From CAZVFX01 sp964626565 (GTDB lineage: Bacteria; Myxococcota_A; UBA9042; CAIXZC01), in contig CAZVFX010000011.1 in the NCBI GenBank assembly GCA_964626565.1, positions 1 through 64,000 on the forward strand: a stretch of DNA of 64,000 bases, in the 5' to 3' direction. Within the stretch, counting starts at the first letter, position 1. The number at the start of each line of letters is the position of its first letter. A model generated the notes under the pieces. It was not told where the DNA came from, searched no databases, and saw nothing but the letters and a program-made list of their open reading frames with translations. The position numbers and the translations under genes are program-made. This document shows, piece by piece, positions 52,999 through 62,391 of this stretch.

Positions 52999-55380
52999 CT
53001 AGGGAATTATGTGTTCGGTGTAGTCGCCGTGGAACAGGACGTGCCCCGGTCCTTCGGCAGGGTATTCTATTGTCGGCTCGCCGAGGCCGATAATCACGTT
53101 ATTCAGGGGCGTTCCTTCGAGGGCCGGCAGCGAGGATAGCGCGACTGAGGGAGTGCGGAAATTGCCTATCCGGTCGCTCCCTTTCTGGATGAGGTACCAG
53201 CCGATCTCCTCCACCATCGCTTCAAGCTCCTCGATCATGGGCGGCGGGGGATCGTCGTCGGGATCCGCGAAGAAGATAAGACCTTCGGCGTCGGGCAACA
53301 GCTCGAGCCCGTACTCGACGGCCCACCCCGGCTCTTTGGACACGATGATGGGCACGGTGCCTGCCAGCCAGAGCTGAGCCGCGCTGCCGTCATCGAAAGT
53401 GATCTTCACCCGCATGTCGCCCACGTGCATTACCGGCGGGTCGGCCATCACGGGCGGGTCTGCTGCTTCGATGCCCATGTCGGCCAAGGGCGGTAAGAAC
53501 GCGTCCGCCTCCACAACCTCGATAGAACTGAACGGCGGGCCCGACAGGTCGAAGCCAAGGTTCTCGAGTTCGTCCGGCGTAACCAGGATGTTGCTCATAG
53601 CCCCCGCCACCCACGCCTCCACCAATACCTGGTTCAGCATATCGTCTGCGACTGCGAAGGCCACGTTGGTGAAGGTGGAGAGCTCCGGCTTCAATCCGTA
53701 GGAGATGGGCGCCCCCCTGGTAGGGTCAACGTTCGCAGCGCATTCAACGTGGGTGCCCAACGCCGCGTTCAAGCCTGCGTTGTCGACTGATATCGATGTG
53801 TACTTGTACGCCAGCTCCAGACCCGCGGTCGGAAGGTCGCTCAGATCGATAAGATCCGTGATGCTGAGAGAGCTGAGGTAGGCGGCAAGGTGCTCCTCAA
53901 GGGAACCCACCAAGAGGTCGCCGCTGACCCCCGGGAGCTGCTGCTCCAGGTTCTGCTCGAATGCGGCCTGAATATCCGGAGGCAAGGCTCCGTCGTGCTC
54001 GACTGCGAACCCCTGTCCGGTGACGACCACGCCCTCCGCCTCCACCACCGCTTCGCCGTCCGGGCCGGCGGAGACCTGGATGCTACCTTCCATGGTGAGG
54101 GAGTCAAAGGTGAGCGTCCCGGTTGACTCCTGCATGGTCGCAGTCGCCTTGTAGTCGAAGCCCACGTCGGTAAGCAGGAGCGAGAAATAGAAGAAGCCCG
54201 GCTGCGCAGCCAGGTCCAGTACCGAGGGCTGATTCAGCCAGAAATCCTCAAGCTCGAGGGTGACCGTTACCCCGGTTCCCGGAAGTAGTATTTCGTAAGA
54301 TGACTCCACGTAGGAGCCCAGATCCGTGTTGTCCACCACGGCCTGCAACATCCCTGCCGCATCGTCCGGCACGGGGGTATCGTTGTCGATGGTGTCGAGA
54401 CCGAAGTGCAACAACACTCCGTCCGTCCGGGTTTCTCCGCAAGGGACTACCTCACCGTAGACGAACGAAGCCATGGCCGCGTCGGAAAGCCCTTCTTCCG
54501 TCTGGGCCTCCAGAAACACCGTCGTCATCCCGGGCAGAGGGTCCAGTTGGACGGCAAAGCTGCCGTCCGGAAACAACGGCTGCTGCTCACCGTTCGCGGT
54601 GAAACTCGCAAGCTGCACATCGGCCACCACCTTACCCGTGACGGTGACGGTCCCCAACTCCTCGACAAAGGTTCCGTGGGAAGGGTACTCGATGACGATC
54701 TTGGGGGCAGAGCTCTCTTCGCACTGCCCTTCCACACACGCCTCGTTCTCTCCGCAGCACACCCCGTCACACGCCGCGTACTCACACACACACAGCCCGC
54801 CTACACACTTGGTCCCTTCCCCGCACTCCTCGTCAACCTGGCAGCAGTTCGGATCGCAGCCACAATAGGCCTCGCACATGGGCGTCTCATCGCACTCACA
54901 GTCCAGGTCGTCGCAAACATCCCCCAGGCCATCGTCGTCGCTATCCTCCTGCTCAGGGTTGGAGTCCTCGGGGCAGTTGTCCTCGCCGTCGGGTATCCCA
55001 TCGCCATCGCCGTCCGCGACGTCACCGTCGACTACGTCACCCTGGGTATCGCTGGACTTCACCAGACCGATAGAAACCGACAACGTCTGGCCGATCCCCA
55101 CGATCACCACCTTGCCGTTAGCCTCGTAGCCGTCCCGGGAAACCGTAACGAAATGGGTGCCCGGTGCCACCTCAATCTGCCACGCTCCCGCCTGGTCGGT
55201 TATGGCCGATTGCCCGGTCTCCAGGGAAACAGTGGCGCCGTAAATCCGCACGTCGGTGTCCGGCTCCTCGTAAACCACTCCCTCCAGCGTACCGGTGTCA
55301 GCCTTCTCACTTCCACCGCCAGAACAGGCGCACAGGGCGACCGTTCCGACCAGAACCGCGAGCAGCAAAACATGTCTCAT
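52999..55380 (-). CDS. Large lipoprotein: carboxypeptidase-regulatory-like, TSP3 and long beta domain
   Basis: A protein of 793 residues, lipobox VALCAC. Domains in order: a regulatory beta-sandwich (GATVSLETGQSAITDQAGAW, HFVTVSRDGYEANGK) to about residue 115; one type-3 unit (GDGDGIPDGEDNCPEDSNPE); a Cys-rich stretch (CDETPMCEAYCGCDPNCC); an Ig-like segment (VIEYPSHGTFVEELGTVTV). The C-terminal 470 residues are of alternating hydrophobic beta character (VTVTLELEDFWLNQPSVLDL, MRVKITFDDGSAAQLWL) and could be a lipid-binding TULIP-like fold, but this is weak. ATG follows GGAGGTGA. Driven by promoter D. The gene ends 27 bp from the tetR stop, convergently. Confidence 0.75.
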   Translation of the reverse strand: MRHVLLLAVLVGTVALCACSGGGSEKADTGTLEGVVYEEPDTDVRIYGATVSLETGQSAITDQAGAWQIEVAPGTHFVTVSRDGYEANGKVVIVGIGQTLSVSIGLVKSSDTQGDVVDGDVADGDGDGIPDGEDNCPEDSNPEQEDSDDDGLGDVCDDLDCECDETPMCEAYCGCDPNCCQVDEECGEGTKCVGGLCVCEYAACDGVCCGENEACVEGQCEESSAPKIVIEYPSHGTFVEELGTVTVTGKVVADVQLASFTANGEQQPLFPDGSFAVQLDPLPGMTTVFLEAQTEEGLSDAAMASFVYGEVVPCGETRTDGVLLHFGLDTIDNDTPVPDDAAGMLQAVVDNTDLGSYVESSYEILLPGTGVTVTLELEDFWLNQPSVLDLAAQPGFFYFSLLLTDVGFDYKATATMQESTGTLTFDSLTMEGSIQVSAGPDGEAVVEAEGVVVTGQGFAVEHDGALPPDIQAAFEQNLEQQLPGVSGDLLVGSLEEHLAAYLSSLSITDLIDLSDLPTAGLELAYKYTSISVDNAGLNAALGTHVECAANVDPTRGAPISYGLKPELSTFTNVAFAVADDMLNQVLVEAWVAGAMSNILVTPDELENLGFDLSGPPFSSIEVVEADAFLPPLADMGIEAADPPVMADPPVMHVGDMRVKITFDDGSAAQLWLAGTVPIIVSKEPGWAVEYGLELLPDAEGLIFFADPDDDPPPPMIEELEAMVEEIGWYLIQKGSDRIGNFRTPSVALSSLPALEGTPLNNVIIGLGEPTIEYPAEGPGHVLFHGDYTEHIIP

Positions 55381-55431
55381 TAGCCGTCACCTCCTCGTTG
55401 CCGGCTACGACAACCTGTTCCCCCATGCTCA

Positions 55432-55485
55432 ATTCTACCGCCCGCTAGAATTATGTCAAGGATAAATCGACCGCAGGGTTGACAA
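55432..55485 (-). promoter_or_regulatory. TetR-regulon promoter D with two dyad sites
   Basis: On the minus strand, TTGACA (55454-55459), 16-bp spacer, TAGAAT (55432-55437). The spacer and -10 make a near-perfect dyad with arms ATTCTA and TAGAAT. The second site at 55464-55485 has arms AAATCGACC and GGTTGACAA around four bases, again starting 5 bp from the -35 edge. It lies 51 bp upstream of the lipoprotein start and just beyond the kinase gene's 3' end. Confidence 0.8.
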
Positions 55486-55497
55486 TCTACCTTGCCG

Positions 55498-56841
55498 CTA
55501 CCTGGCGCAGTGCCGCTCGCATTCGAGCCGGGAGGGGTGAGCTATGTGCCGGCGTTCGGCGGAGGCCTTCTGCACATAGCCGTTCTTCAGGCAGTCGGCC
55601 ACGCATTCATCGGTACGGGCTTCATCCTCCGAAGATACCGCTTCGGTCTCCACTCCGCTGCCCGAGGTAGTAGCAGGGCCTGAAGGCCGGTCGAGGTAAC
55701 CCCAGAGGAACACACCGAGCGCCACGAGGGCAATGGCGAGAGCCACGGTGAGCAAATCGTACATGCGACGCCGCGAGACCCGCCGGTCCTGAGCCGGTTT
55801 CACTGCAACGGTTGGCTGCGCGTGCTCTCCCAGCCCGATTTGCAAGGTAGCATCGACCGCGCCCGGTGCGCTGAGTCGTGTAGGTTCTTCCGCGTCGCCT
55901 TCGCCGCCGCTCTCGCACCGGTCTTCGGTGTCCGGTGCGTCCCTGTCCAACCTCTCGATCTCCGGTTTGCGATCGGGAAGTCCCCCCATGGTCGCAAAGT
56001 GCCTGAGTACCTCGTCGGCGCTCACCGGGCGCCTTCCCGGGGCCTTATCCAGCATCCTGACGATGAGGTCTTCCAGGGAATCCGGAACCAACTCTGCCAC
56101 GGGCGGGGGCAGGGGAGGAGGGGGCTGGTGCACCTGCATCATCACCATGGTGAGAGGGTCGTCTCCCTCAAACGGGGGGCGGCCGGCAAGCATTTCGTAG
56201 AGCATTATTCCTACCGAGTAGATATCGGTAGCCGGCGAAACCGGATATCCCATCGCCTGCTCCGGCGCCACATACAGGGGCGTGCCGCAAACGAACCCGC
56301 GCTTGGTGAGGGTCTCCTTGATACGCTCGGAGTCGAGGAACTTGGCGATTCCGAAATCGAGGACTTTCACGTAGTCCGGTTCCCCCATGATGTTGGCGAG
56401 GAAGACATTTTCCGGTTTCAGATCTCTGTGAATGATCCCGTGCGCGTGAGCTTCTTTCAGCGACTTCAGGGTCTGGGTTACGATGTGCACCGTGGTCGCT
56501 GGAGAGAGCGCTCCTTCGTCAGCAATGCACTGGGCGAGGTTGCGCCCGGACAGGTGCTCCATGGCCAGGTAGAGTTGCCCGTCGTCCGAAGTGCCGTAGT
56601 CGAAAATGTGTATGGTGTTGGGGTGATTGAGTTTCGCGGATGCAGCCGCTTCCCGCTCGAATCGGTCCACGTTGTCGGGATCTTCGGCCACCTCCGGCGC
56701 CAGCACCTTGAGTGCGACCCGCTTCTCCATGGTGAGGTGAGTAGCGCGGTAAACACGGCCCATGCCGCCGCGGCCGATGAGCTTCTCCACACGATAGCGC
56801 CCGGCGAAGACTTTCCCGATCAGTTTTTCCTCGTCTGACAA
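55498..56841 (-). CDS. Hanks-type Ser/Thr protein kinase, membrane anchored
   Basis: A protein of 447 residues. The N-terminal kinase domain is complete: GRGGMGRVYRATH, VALKVL (Lys), IIHRDLKPENVFL, VLDFGIAKF, CGTPLYVAPEQ and DIYSVGIMLYEML. After an acidic linker there is one TM helix (LLTVALAIALVALGVFLWGY, near residues 360-380) and a short external tail with three Cys. The start is TTG at 56841, preceded by GGAGGCGGC. Divergent from the propeller-GGDEF sensor and upstream of the TSP3 lipoprotein, which has its own promoter. Confidence 0.92.
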   Translation of the reverse strand: MSDEEKLIGKVFAGRYRVEKLIGRGGMGRVYRATHLTMEKRVALKVLAPEVAEDPDNVDRFEREAAASAKLNHPNTIHIFDYGTSDDGQLYLAMEHLSGRNLAQCIADEGALSPATTVHIVTQTLKSLKEAHAHGIIHRDLKPENVFLANIMGEPDYVKVLDFGIAKFLDSERIKETLTKRGFVCGTPLYVAPEQAMGYPVSPATDIYSVGIMLYEMLAGRPPFEGDDPLTMVMMQVHQPPPPLPPPVAELVPDSLEDLIVRMLDKAPGRRPVSADEVLRHFATMGGLPDRKPEIERLDRDAPDTEDRCESGGEGDAEEPTRLSAPGAVDATLQIGLGEHAQPTVAVKPAQDRRVSRRRMYDLLTVALAIALVALGVFLWGYLDRPSGPATTSGSGVETEAVSSEDEARTDECVADCLKNGYVQKASAERRHIAHPSRLECERHCAR

Positions 56842-56975
56842 GCCGCCTCCTATCCTCCAAAACTACCATAACGGCCGCCCCTCAGTCACCTGATTTCGTT
56901 GGTGGCGGTTGGCGCCTTCCCTTGGCCTGACCGAACTGCCTGTGATAGCATTTTCGTTAGCCGAGGTTGCCAGCG

Positions 56976-59900
56976 ATGGCCGGGAGACGAGGAAAGAGAG
57001 TGGGCTCTGCAAACCATAGGCTCAGCCGTAGTGCCGCCGCTGCGACGGTCTCCGTTTTGGGACTGGCAGCGGCACTATTCTGGGCGCCCTACCCCACCGC
57101 TTTCGCACTGGCTCCGGAGCGTGACACCGGGCAATACGTGCACCGGGTCTGGCGCGCGTCGGAGCGCGGCTTGCCTTCCAACGTCGTGCAGACCGTGCTG
57201 CAAACCTCCGACGGCTACCTCTGGTTGGGAACCGAGAGCGGCCTGGTCCGTTTTGACGGCGTCGCTTTCGTGACCTTCGATACCGACAACACCGAACAGT
57301 TGCAGCACAATACCATCCAGTGCCTGTTCGAGGATCGCGACCGAAATCTGTGGATCGGAACCTGGGGCGGCGGGCTCACCCGCTACCGTGCCGGTACCTT
57401 CGTCACCTACACCACTGCCGACGGCCTCGCCAACGATCTCATTCGCAACGTAGCCGAGGACCGGGAGGGGTCGATCTGGATCGGCACGTTCGGCGGTGGG
57501 GTAAGCCGCCTTAGAAACGGGGAGTTCACCACCTTCTCTACAGAAGACGGCCTGTCCTCAAACGAGGTCCGCACCTTGTTTGCCGACGGGGAGGGCGATC
57601 TTTGGATCGGTACCCGCGACGGCGGGCTGCAGGTCTACCGGGACGGCCGGTTCCAAACCTACGGGGTCGCCGACGGTCTTCCCAGCGACTACGTCACCTC
57701 TCTGTTCGAGGACCGTGAGGGGACCTTATGGATCGGCACCATCGGCGGCGGTTTGGTCGCGTTCAAGGACGGTAAATTCACCTCATACGGCAAGGAGGAC
57801 GGGCTGGCAAGTGACCAGGTGAGTTCGGTGTACGAGGACCGTGACGGCAATCTGTGGGTTGGCACCAGGGGTGGAGGATTGAGTCGCCGCACCAACGGCC
57901 GGTTCACCTCGTTCACCACGGAGCACGGTCTTTCCAACGACTTGATTCGAGCCATTCTGGAGGATCGAGAAGGGAACCTGTGGGTGGGCACTTACGGCGG
58001 CGGGTTGAACCAGTTCAGCAACGGGGCGGTGGTCACTTATACCACGGACGAAGGGCTGGCGGGCGACCTGGTCTGGCCCATTATCGAAGACCGGGAGGGT
58101 GCAGTGTGGCTGGGTACCTGGACCGGACTCAGCCGCCTGAAAGACGGTAAGTTCACGACCTTCACGACGGATGACGGTCTTCCGAAGAATGCGGTTTTTG
58201 CTCTCGAGGAGGACCGCGACGGCGCCTTGTGGGTGGGCACCTTTGGCGGCGGATTGGCCCGATACCGCGACGGAGAATTCGAGACGTTCACCACCGAAGA
58301 CGGTTTGGCCAACGATACGATCCTGGCCGTCAAAGAAGACAGTGAGGGGGCCGTCTGGATAGGCAGCAACGGCGGTGGACTGACCAGTTATGCCAACAAG
58401 CGGTTCAAGGTGTTCACCACCGCTGACGGGCTGTCCAACGACATCATCTCCTGTATCCAGCAGGACCGGGAAGGTGCTCTCTGGATCGGCACCCGCACGG
58501 GCGGGTTGAATCGCCTGCAAGACGGCGTCTTCACGGTTTTCGGGCCGGATCAGGGCCTTCCCAGTCAGGAAGTCAGAGCGATCCACGAGGATTCCGCCGG
58601 CTCACTGTGGATCGGCACGCGGGGCGGCCTTGCACGCATCGTAGACGGCCAACTAAGCGCGATCACTACTCGTCACGGACTCCCGGATCGCATCGTCTAT
58701 TGGATTCTTGAAGACGACCGCGGCAACATGTGGATGAGTTCCGGCAAGGGCATCTGGCGGGTGAGTCTCGAGCAACTGAATGCAGTTGCGGATGGCTCCG
58801 TTCCTCGCCTGCAGCCGGTGCTGTACAGCGAGAGCGACGGCATGAAGAGCGCGGAGTGCAACGGCGGCGCCCAACCCGCCGGCTGGCGCACCCGCGAGGG
58901 CATCCTCTGGTTCCCAACCAGCCTCGGGGCGGCAGCCATCGACCCGGGACTTATTCACACTGCGGCGCTCCCGCCGCCGGTCTACCTCGAGTCGGTCATC
59001 GCGGACGATCGTGCCTGGAGCGATCAGTTGATTTCGGCTGCGCCCCTCGAATTGGGTCCGGGCCTGGAGCACCTCGAGATCCACTACACAGCCCTCAGCT
59101 TCACTGCACCGGAGAAGAACGAATTCAGGTACAAGCTGGAGGGATTCGACAGCGAATGGGTCGACGCAGGATCCCGCCGCGCCGCCTACTACACGAGCCT
59201 CCCGCCCGGCGAGTACACTTTCCGCGTCATGGCCAGCAACAACGTGGGCGTCTGGAACGAAACCGGGGCGTCCCTCTCTTTTTCGGTGGCCCCCTACTTC
59301 CACGAAACCTACCCATTTTACGGTATCTTCGCCCTCACTGCGTTTATGCTTGGCGCAGGAGTCCTCTATCTCCGCATCAGGCGCATGCGCCGGCACCAGG
59401 AACAACTTGAAGCTCTGGTGGATGCCCGCACCGGCGAGTTGGCCGAAGCCAACGCCCGGCTGCACAAGGCGATGAACCGCCTGGAGGACACCAACGAGCT
59501 ACTCGAGGACACCAACCTGGAGTTGGCACGATTGGCGACCTCCGACGCCCTCACCGGAGTAGCCAACCGGCGCTCCTTCGACGACACCCTGGCCATGGAA
59601 TGGAAGCGCCACGCCCGGTACGGCCGCCCCCTGTCCCTGTTGATCCTCGATGTCGACCATTTCAAAGCCTACAACGACACCTACGGCCACCCGGGGGGAG
59701 ACGCCTGCCTGCAGAAGGTTGCCGGGGCGCTGGCGCAGTGCGTGAATCGAAGCGAAGACCTGCTAGCCCGCTACGGGGGAGAGGAGTTTGCGGCCCTGCT
59801 ACCCGAAACTCCCATCAAGGGCGCCCGGGCCCTGGCGGAAGCGATGTGCGCAGCCCTAACCGCGCTGAAACTCCCGCACAGCGCCTCCCCTACCGGGTCA

Positions 59901-60044
59901 TACGTCACCGCCAGCATCGGCGTTGCCTGCCTGATTCCGGAAGCCGATTCAGTGAGCGGGACGTTGGTAGACGCGGCCGATGAAGCCCTCTATCGCGCCA
60001 AGGCTGAAGGCCGCAATTGTATTCGGCAGTCAGGGGAAAACTAA
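56976..60044 (+). CDS. Propeller-Y_Y_Y-GGDEF sensor diguanylate cyclase
   Basis: A protein of 1022 residues. The N-terminal signal/TM helix is followed by about 14 two-component-regulator propeller blades (DREGSIWIGTFGGGVSRL and relatives, each ending DGLxxDxV), then a Y_Y_Y domain (RYKLEGFDSEWVDAG, LPPGEYTFRVMASN), one TM helix (IFALTAFMLGAGVLYL), a coiled coil and a GGDEF domain with RYGGEEF. The GGEEF form is an active variant, and R-S-E-D five residues before it fits an inhibitory I-site. It should make c-di-GMP in response to a periplasmic ligand. ATG at 56976 is chosen; a TTG lies 9 bp earlier. Its 3' end overlaps the convergent lipoprotein by 4 bp. Confidence 0.92.
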   Translation: MAGRRGKRVGSANHRLSRSAAAATVSVLGLAAALFWAPYPTAFALAPERDTGQYVHRVWRASERGLPSNVVQTVLQTSDGYLWLGTESGLVRFDGVAFVTFDTDNTEQLQHNTIQCLFEDRDRNLWIGTWGGGLTRYRAGTFVTYTTADGLANDLIRNVAEDREGSIWIGTFGGGVSRLRNGEFTTFSTEDGLSSNEVRTLFADGEGDLWIGTRDGGLQVYRDGRFQTYGVADGLPSDYVTSLFEDREGTLWIGTIGGGLVAFKDGKFTSYGKEDGLASDQVSSVYEDRDGNLWVGTRGGGLSRRTNGRFTSFTTEHGLSNDLIRAILEDREGNLWVGTYGGGLNQFSNGAVVTYTTDEGLAGDLVWPIIEDREGAVWLGTWTGLSRLKDGKFTTFTTDDGLPKNAVFALEEDRDGALWVGTFGGGLARYRDGEFETFTTEDGLANDTILAVKEDSEGAVWIGSNGGGLTSYANKRFKVFTTADGLSNDIISCIQQDREGALWIGTRTGGLNRLQDGVFTVFGPDQGLPSQEVRAIHEDSAGSLWIGTRGGLARIVDGQLSAITTRHGLPDRIVYWILEDDRGNMWMSSGKGIWRVSLEQLNAVADGSVPRLQPVLYSESDGMKSAECNGGAQPAGWRTREGILWFPTSLGAAAIDPGLIHTAALPPPVYLESVIADDRAWSDQLISAAPLELGPGLEHLEIHYTALSFTAPEKNEFRYKLEGFDSEWVDAGSRRAAYYTSLPPGEYTFRVMASNNVGVWNETGASLSFSVAPYFHETYPFYGIFALTAFMLGAGVLYLRIRRMRRHQEQLEALVDARTGELAEANARLHKAMNRLEDTNELLEDTNLELARLATSDALTGVANRRSFDDTLAMEWKRHARYGRPLSLLILDVDHFKAYNDTYGHPGGDACLQKVAGALAQCVNRSEDLLARYGGEEFAALLPETPIKGARALAEAMCAALTALKLPHSASPTGSYVTASIGVACLIPEADSVSGTLVDAADEALYRAKAEGRNCIRQSGEN

Positions 60045-62068
60045 AAGTCAGAGCTGAATTTCGCCTGAATCTTCTTCACCACCGGTGAATCGAGTTTGTT
60101 CTCGGAGTACAGCCACACCCTGATCTCCAGGAGTTGCCCGTCGAGTCCGGGCAGCCCTTGCAAGTCAAGGGGCATGGTGTCGGGCGGATACGGCCCGAAC
60201 GGGCCCTGCCATGCCGTCCCTTCCAGCCCCTGCTTAGACATCGCGGTGCGATACTCCAGTTCGATGGAACTCCCTTCCGGAATCTCCGCGTCGACGTTGA
60301 TCCCCTCCCACTTCACCCGCCACCCTTCCCACCCCCCGATCACCGTGCTGTAGTGCCCCTGCGGCGCGGTGAAGTTGTGCAGGGTGTAGCCGGTCATATC
60401 GGAGTAGGTATAGGGCGAGGAGCCCACCGGATACTCCCCCACCAGGTTCCACGTCTCCGGGTCAATTTTGGTCGCGGAGGAAGAGCTTTGATTGACCGCC
60501 CAGACATAGCCTTCGAAATCCACGGCCATGCCGACGGGGAAGCGGTTTCCGCCCAACGCTATCTGCCCCAGCACCTGCATGGAGTCGGAATCGACCACTG
60601 CCACCGAATTTGTTTCGTGGTTGCCCACCTCCAGGCGCCCTTCCCCCCTCCCCGCGCGGCCCGGGGGCCGGGCGCCGGGGGCCGCGGCGGCCCACGTCTC
60701 GGTCCCCGGGTCGAAACGGTACGCCACATGCCAGCAGCAACAGTTGGCGGTCCACACCCTCCCCTTGCTGTCCAAGGTAATGCCGTACGGAGAGAAGGAA
60801 CCCAGGTCCGGAGTATACTGCTTCATCTCCCCTGTAACCGGGTCCACCCGCACCAGGGCATTGCCCCCGCGGCCGGCCAACCAGATAATCCCGCTGCCGT
60901 CGATAACCAATCCGTACGCGTTAACCGGTATCCCCATCTCCTGCACCACGTGCCCGTCGTCGGGATGGAGACGCCTGAGCATCTGGCTGTTCCACTCCGC
61001 AACCCACGCATGATTGTCTTTGTCCACCCCGATGGCCCGCTGACAGCTTCCCCCCGGGTTGGTCACAAATTTGACGCACTCGTCTTCGCCGGGGGCGAGC
61101 ATCTCACCGCCACTGATGTGGCCGTCGCCGTTGAGGTCCTCAGACGTCTCCACCTCTCCATCTCCATCCTTGTCGGTGCAGAAGTTCTTATCCAACAGGA
61201 TCTTCGCCACGCCGCCATCGGCCCGGCACGCCACCCACACATCCCCGTACAGGTCCACAGATGTTCGAGAAGGATTGCCGCAAGTCACGTACCGCCCCAA
61301 CTCATTGCCGGTGTTGGTATCCAGCTTAGACACCGTGCCCTCTCCCGAATTGGCAACCCAGATAAAGGCCAGATTCATGTTGCTCGAGTCGAGTACCAGA
61401 TGACCGTCCAGGTTCAAGCCCACACTATCCGAATTCTCCTGGTCGGGAGCAAACTCCTGAATCGTCTCCGGCCCTGCGGCGACCGTGTCACACTGCGAGT
61501 CGCAATTGCCGCACGGGGACTTCACACCTTCGTCGATCTGGCCGTCGCAGTTATTGTCCTTCCCATCGCACTCTTCCGCCGCCGGCTCCACCGCACCCAG
61601 GCACGCCTGCCAGTGCCCGTCGTAGCAGCTCTGCTGCCCCGCCTTGCACTCGCCGACGCCGAGCAATTCGGGGCTGCTCCCCGGGTAACAGTCGATGCTC
61701 ACGCCTTCATTGAGGCATGCACAGCCCGCGTATATTCCGTTGTCGCAGGGCGGGCAGTAGACGTTGAGGTACTTGTTTCCCTCGTCGCAGTCGGGCCCGG
61801 CGACGCAACCCTCGCCGAAGCCGTCCAGGTCGGGATCGTCGCAGTTGGAATCGGGAGGTTCTTCTTCTTCCTCTTCTTCTTCCTCCTCCACCGGGTCAGG
61901 GGCAGCCTGCTCCGGCTCCCCGCCTTCCTCATCCCCCTCACCCCAGCCTGATCCGTTTTTGTCGACAAACCCGGGCCCTTCGCTACCGCCGACCCCTTCT
62001 GAAGTCACCGACTGGCAGCCAGCCAATACAAGAAAAATGATTGTGCACGCGAGAACAAGAGTTTTCAT
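60041..62068 (-). CDS. Lipoprotein with MopE motif and streptogramin-lyase-like propeller
   Basis: A protein of 675 residues starting MKTLVLACTIIFLVLAGCQS. A linker with a run of ten Glu precedes a Cys-rich segment and one MopE motif (CDGKDNNCDGQIDE). From about residue 205 a propeller of Vgb/NHL type is apparent: AFIWVANSGEGTVSKLDTNT, SVDLYGDVWVACRADGGVAK, YGLVIDGSGIIWLAGRGGNA, ITLDSKGRVWTANCCC, AVDFEGYVWAVNQSSS. A calcium-like loop (DKDGDGEVETSEDLNGDGH) is inserted in one blade, and an Arg/Gly/Pro-rich insert (ARPPGRAGRGEGR) in another. The catalytic residues of virginiamycin B lyase were not identified. Driven by promoter E. Confidence 0.8.
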   Translation of the reverse strand: MKTLVLACTIIFLVLAGCQSVTSEGVGGSEGPGFVDKNGSGWGEGDEEGGEPEQAAPDPVEEEEEEEEEEPPDSNCDDPDLDGFGEGCVAGPDCDEGNKYLNVYCPPCDNGIYAGCACLNEGVSIDCYPGSSPELLGVGECKAGQQSCYDGHWQACLGAVEPAAEECDGKDNNCDGQIDEGVKSPCGNCDSQCDTVAAGPETIQEFAPDQENSDSVGLNLDGHLVLDSSNMNLAFIWVANSGEGTVSKLDTNTGNELGRYVTCGNPSRTSVDLYGDVWVACRADGGVAKILLDKNFCTDKDGDGEVETSEDLNGDGHISGGEMLAPGEDECVKFVTNPGGSCQRAIGVDKDNHAWVAEWNSQMLRRLHPDDGHVVQEMGIPVNAYGLVIDGSGIIWLAGRGGNALVRVDPVTGEMKQYTPDLGSFSPYGITLDSKGRVWTANCCCWHVAYRFDPGTETWAAAAPGARPPGRAGRGEGRLEVGNHETNSVAVVDSDSMQVLGQIALGGNRFPVGMAVDFEGYVWAVNQSSSSATKIDPETWNLVGEYPVGSSPYTYSDMTGYTLHNFTAPQGHYSTVIGGWEGWRVKWEGINVDAEIPEGSSIELEYRTAMSKQGLEGTAWQGPFGPYPPDTMPLDLQGLPGLDGQLLEIRVWLYSENKLDSPVVKKIQAKFSSDF

Positions 62069-62091
62069 GGCATCCCTCCCTTCCACCCTTT

Positions 62092-62145
62092 ATTCTACCG
62101 GCCGATAGGTAGGATGCAAGCATAAATCGACCCGTTGGCCGATTT
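62092..62145 (-). promoter_or_regulatory. TetR-regulon promoter E with two dyad sites
   Basis: On the minus strand, TTGCAT (62114-62119), 16-bp spacer, TAGAAT (62092-62097). The spacer holds CTATCGGCCGGTAG, a dyad running into the -10. The second site at 62124-62145 is the best in the set: arms AAATCGACC and GGCCGATTT, four bases apart, matching at eight of nine positions. It starts 5 bp from the -35 edge, as at B and D. Confidence 0.82.
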
Positions 62146-62245
62146 AATGCATTTTGTCGACGCTGACTCGGTCAACCCCGCTCCCACACCCCGAGGTCAG
62201 AAGCACTAGTCCGCACAACATCGTTCTGAAGCTCGTGCTCGCCAT
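62144..62245 (-). CDS. Tiny lipoprotein (33 residues) or gene remnant
   Basis: ATG at 62245 follows GAGGAGGTTCTGCC, a strong ribosome site. The product begins MASTSFRTMLCGLVLLTSGC, a complete lipoprotein signal peptide with lipobox LTSGC, then only 13 more residues ending DKMH. Its stop overlaps the outer end of the promoter E second site. It could be a genuine small lipoprotein, or the surviving 5' end of a gene deleted by rearrangement. It is divergent from the next lipoprotein gene. Confidence 0.5.
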   Translation of the reverse strand: MASTSFRTMLCGLVLLTSGCGSGVDRVSVDKMH

Positions 62246-62391
62246 GGCAGAACCTCCTCGCAAGCAAGGTCGAGTACACTCCTACCATAGTTCCAGGCCG
62301 TAATCCGCCGGTCGGTTGGTTGCTTTTTGTTTTCTGTTCCCACCCCACTTTCAGTATCATGGATCCCGTAGGAACCAAAACGAGGGTTTCG

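Noticed and set aside
60134..61951. Long open frame on the + strand (605 codons)
   Set aside because: Antisense to the propeller lipoprotein; composition is a mirror of that gene and no family motif or ribosome site supports it.
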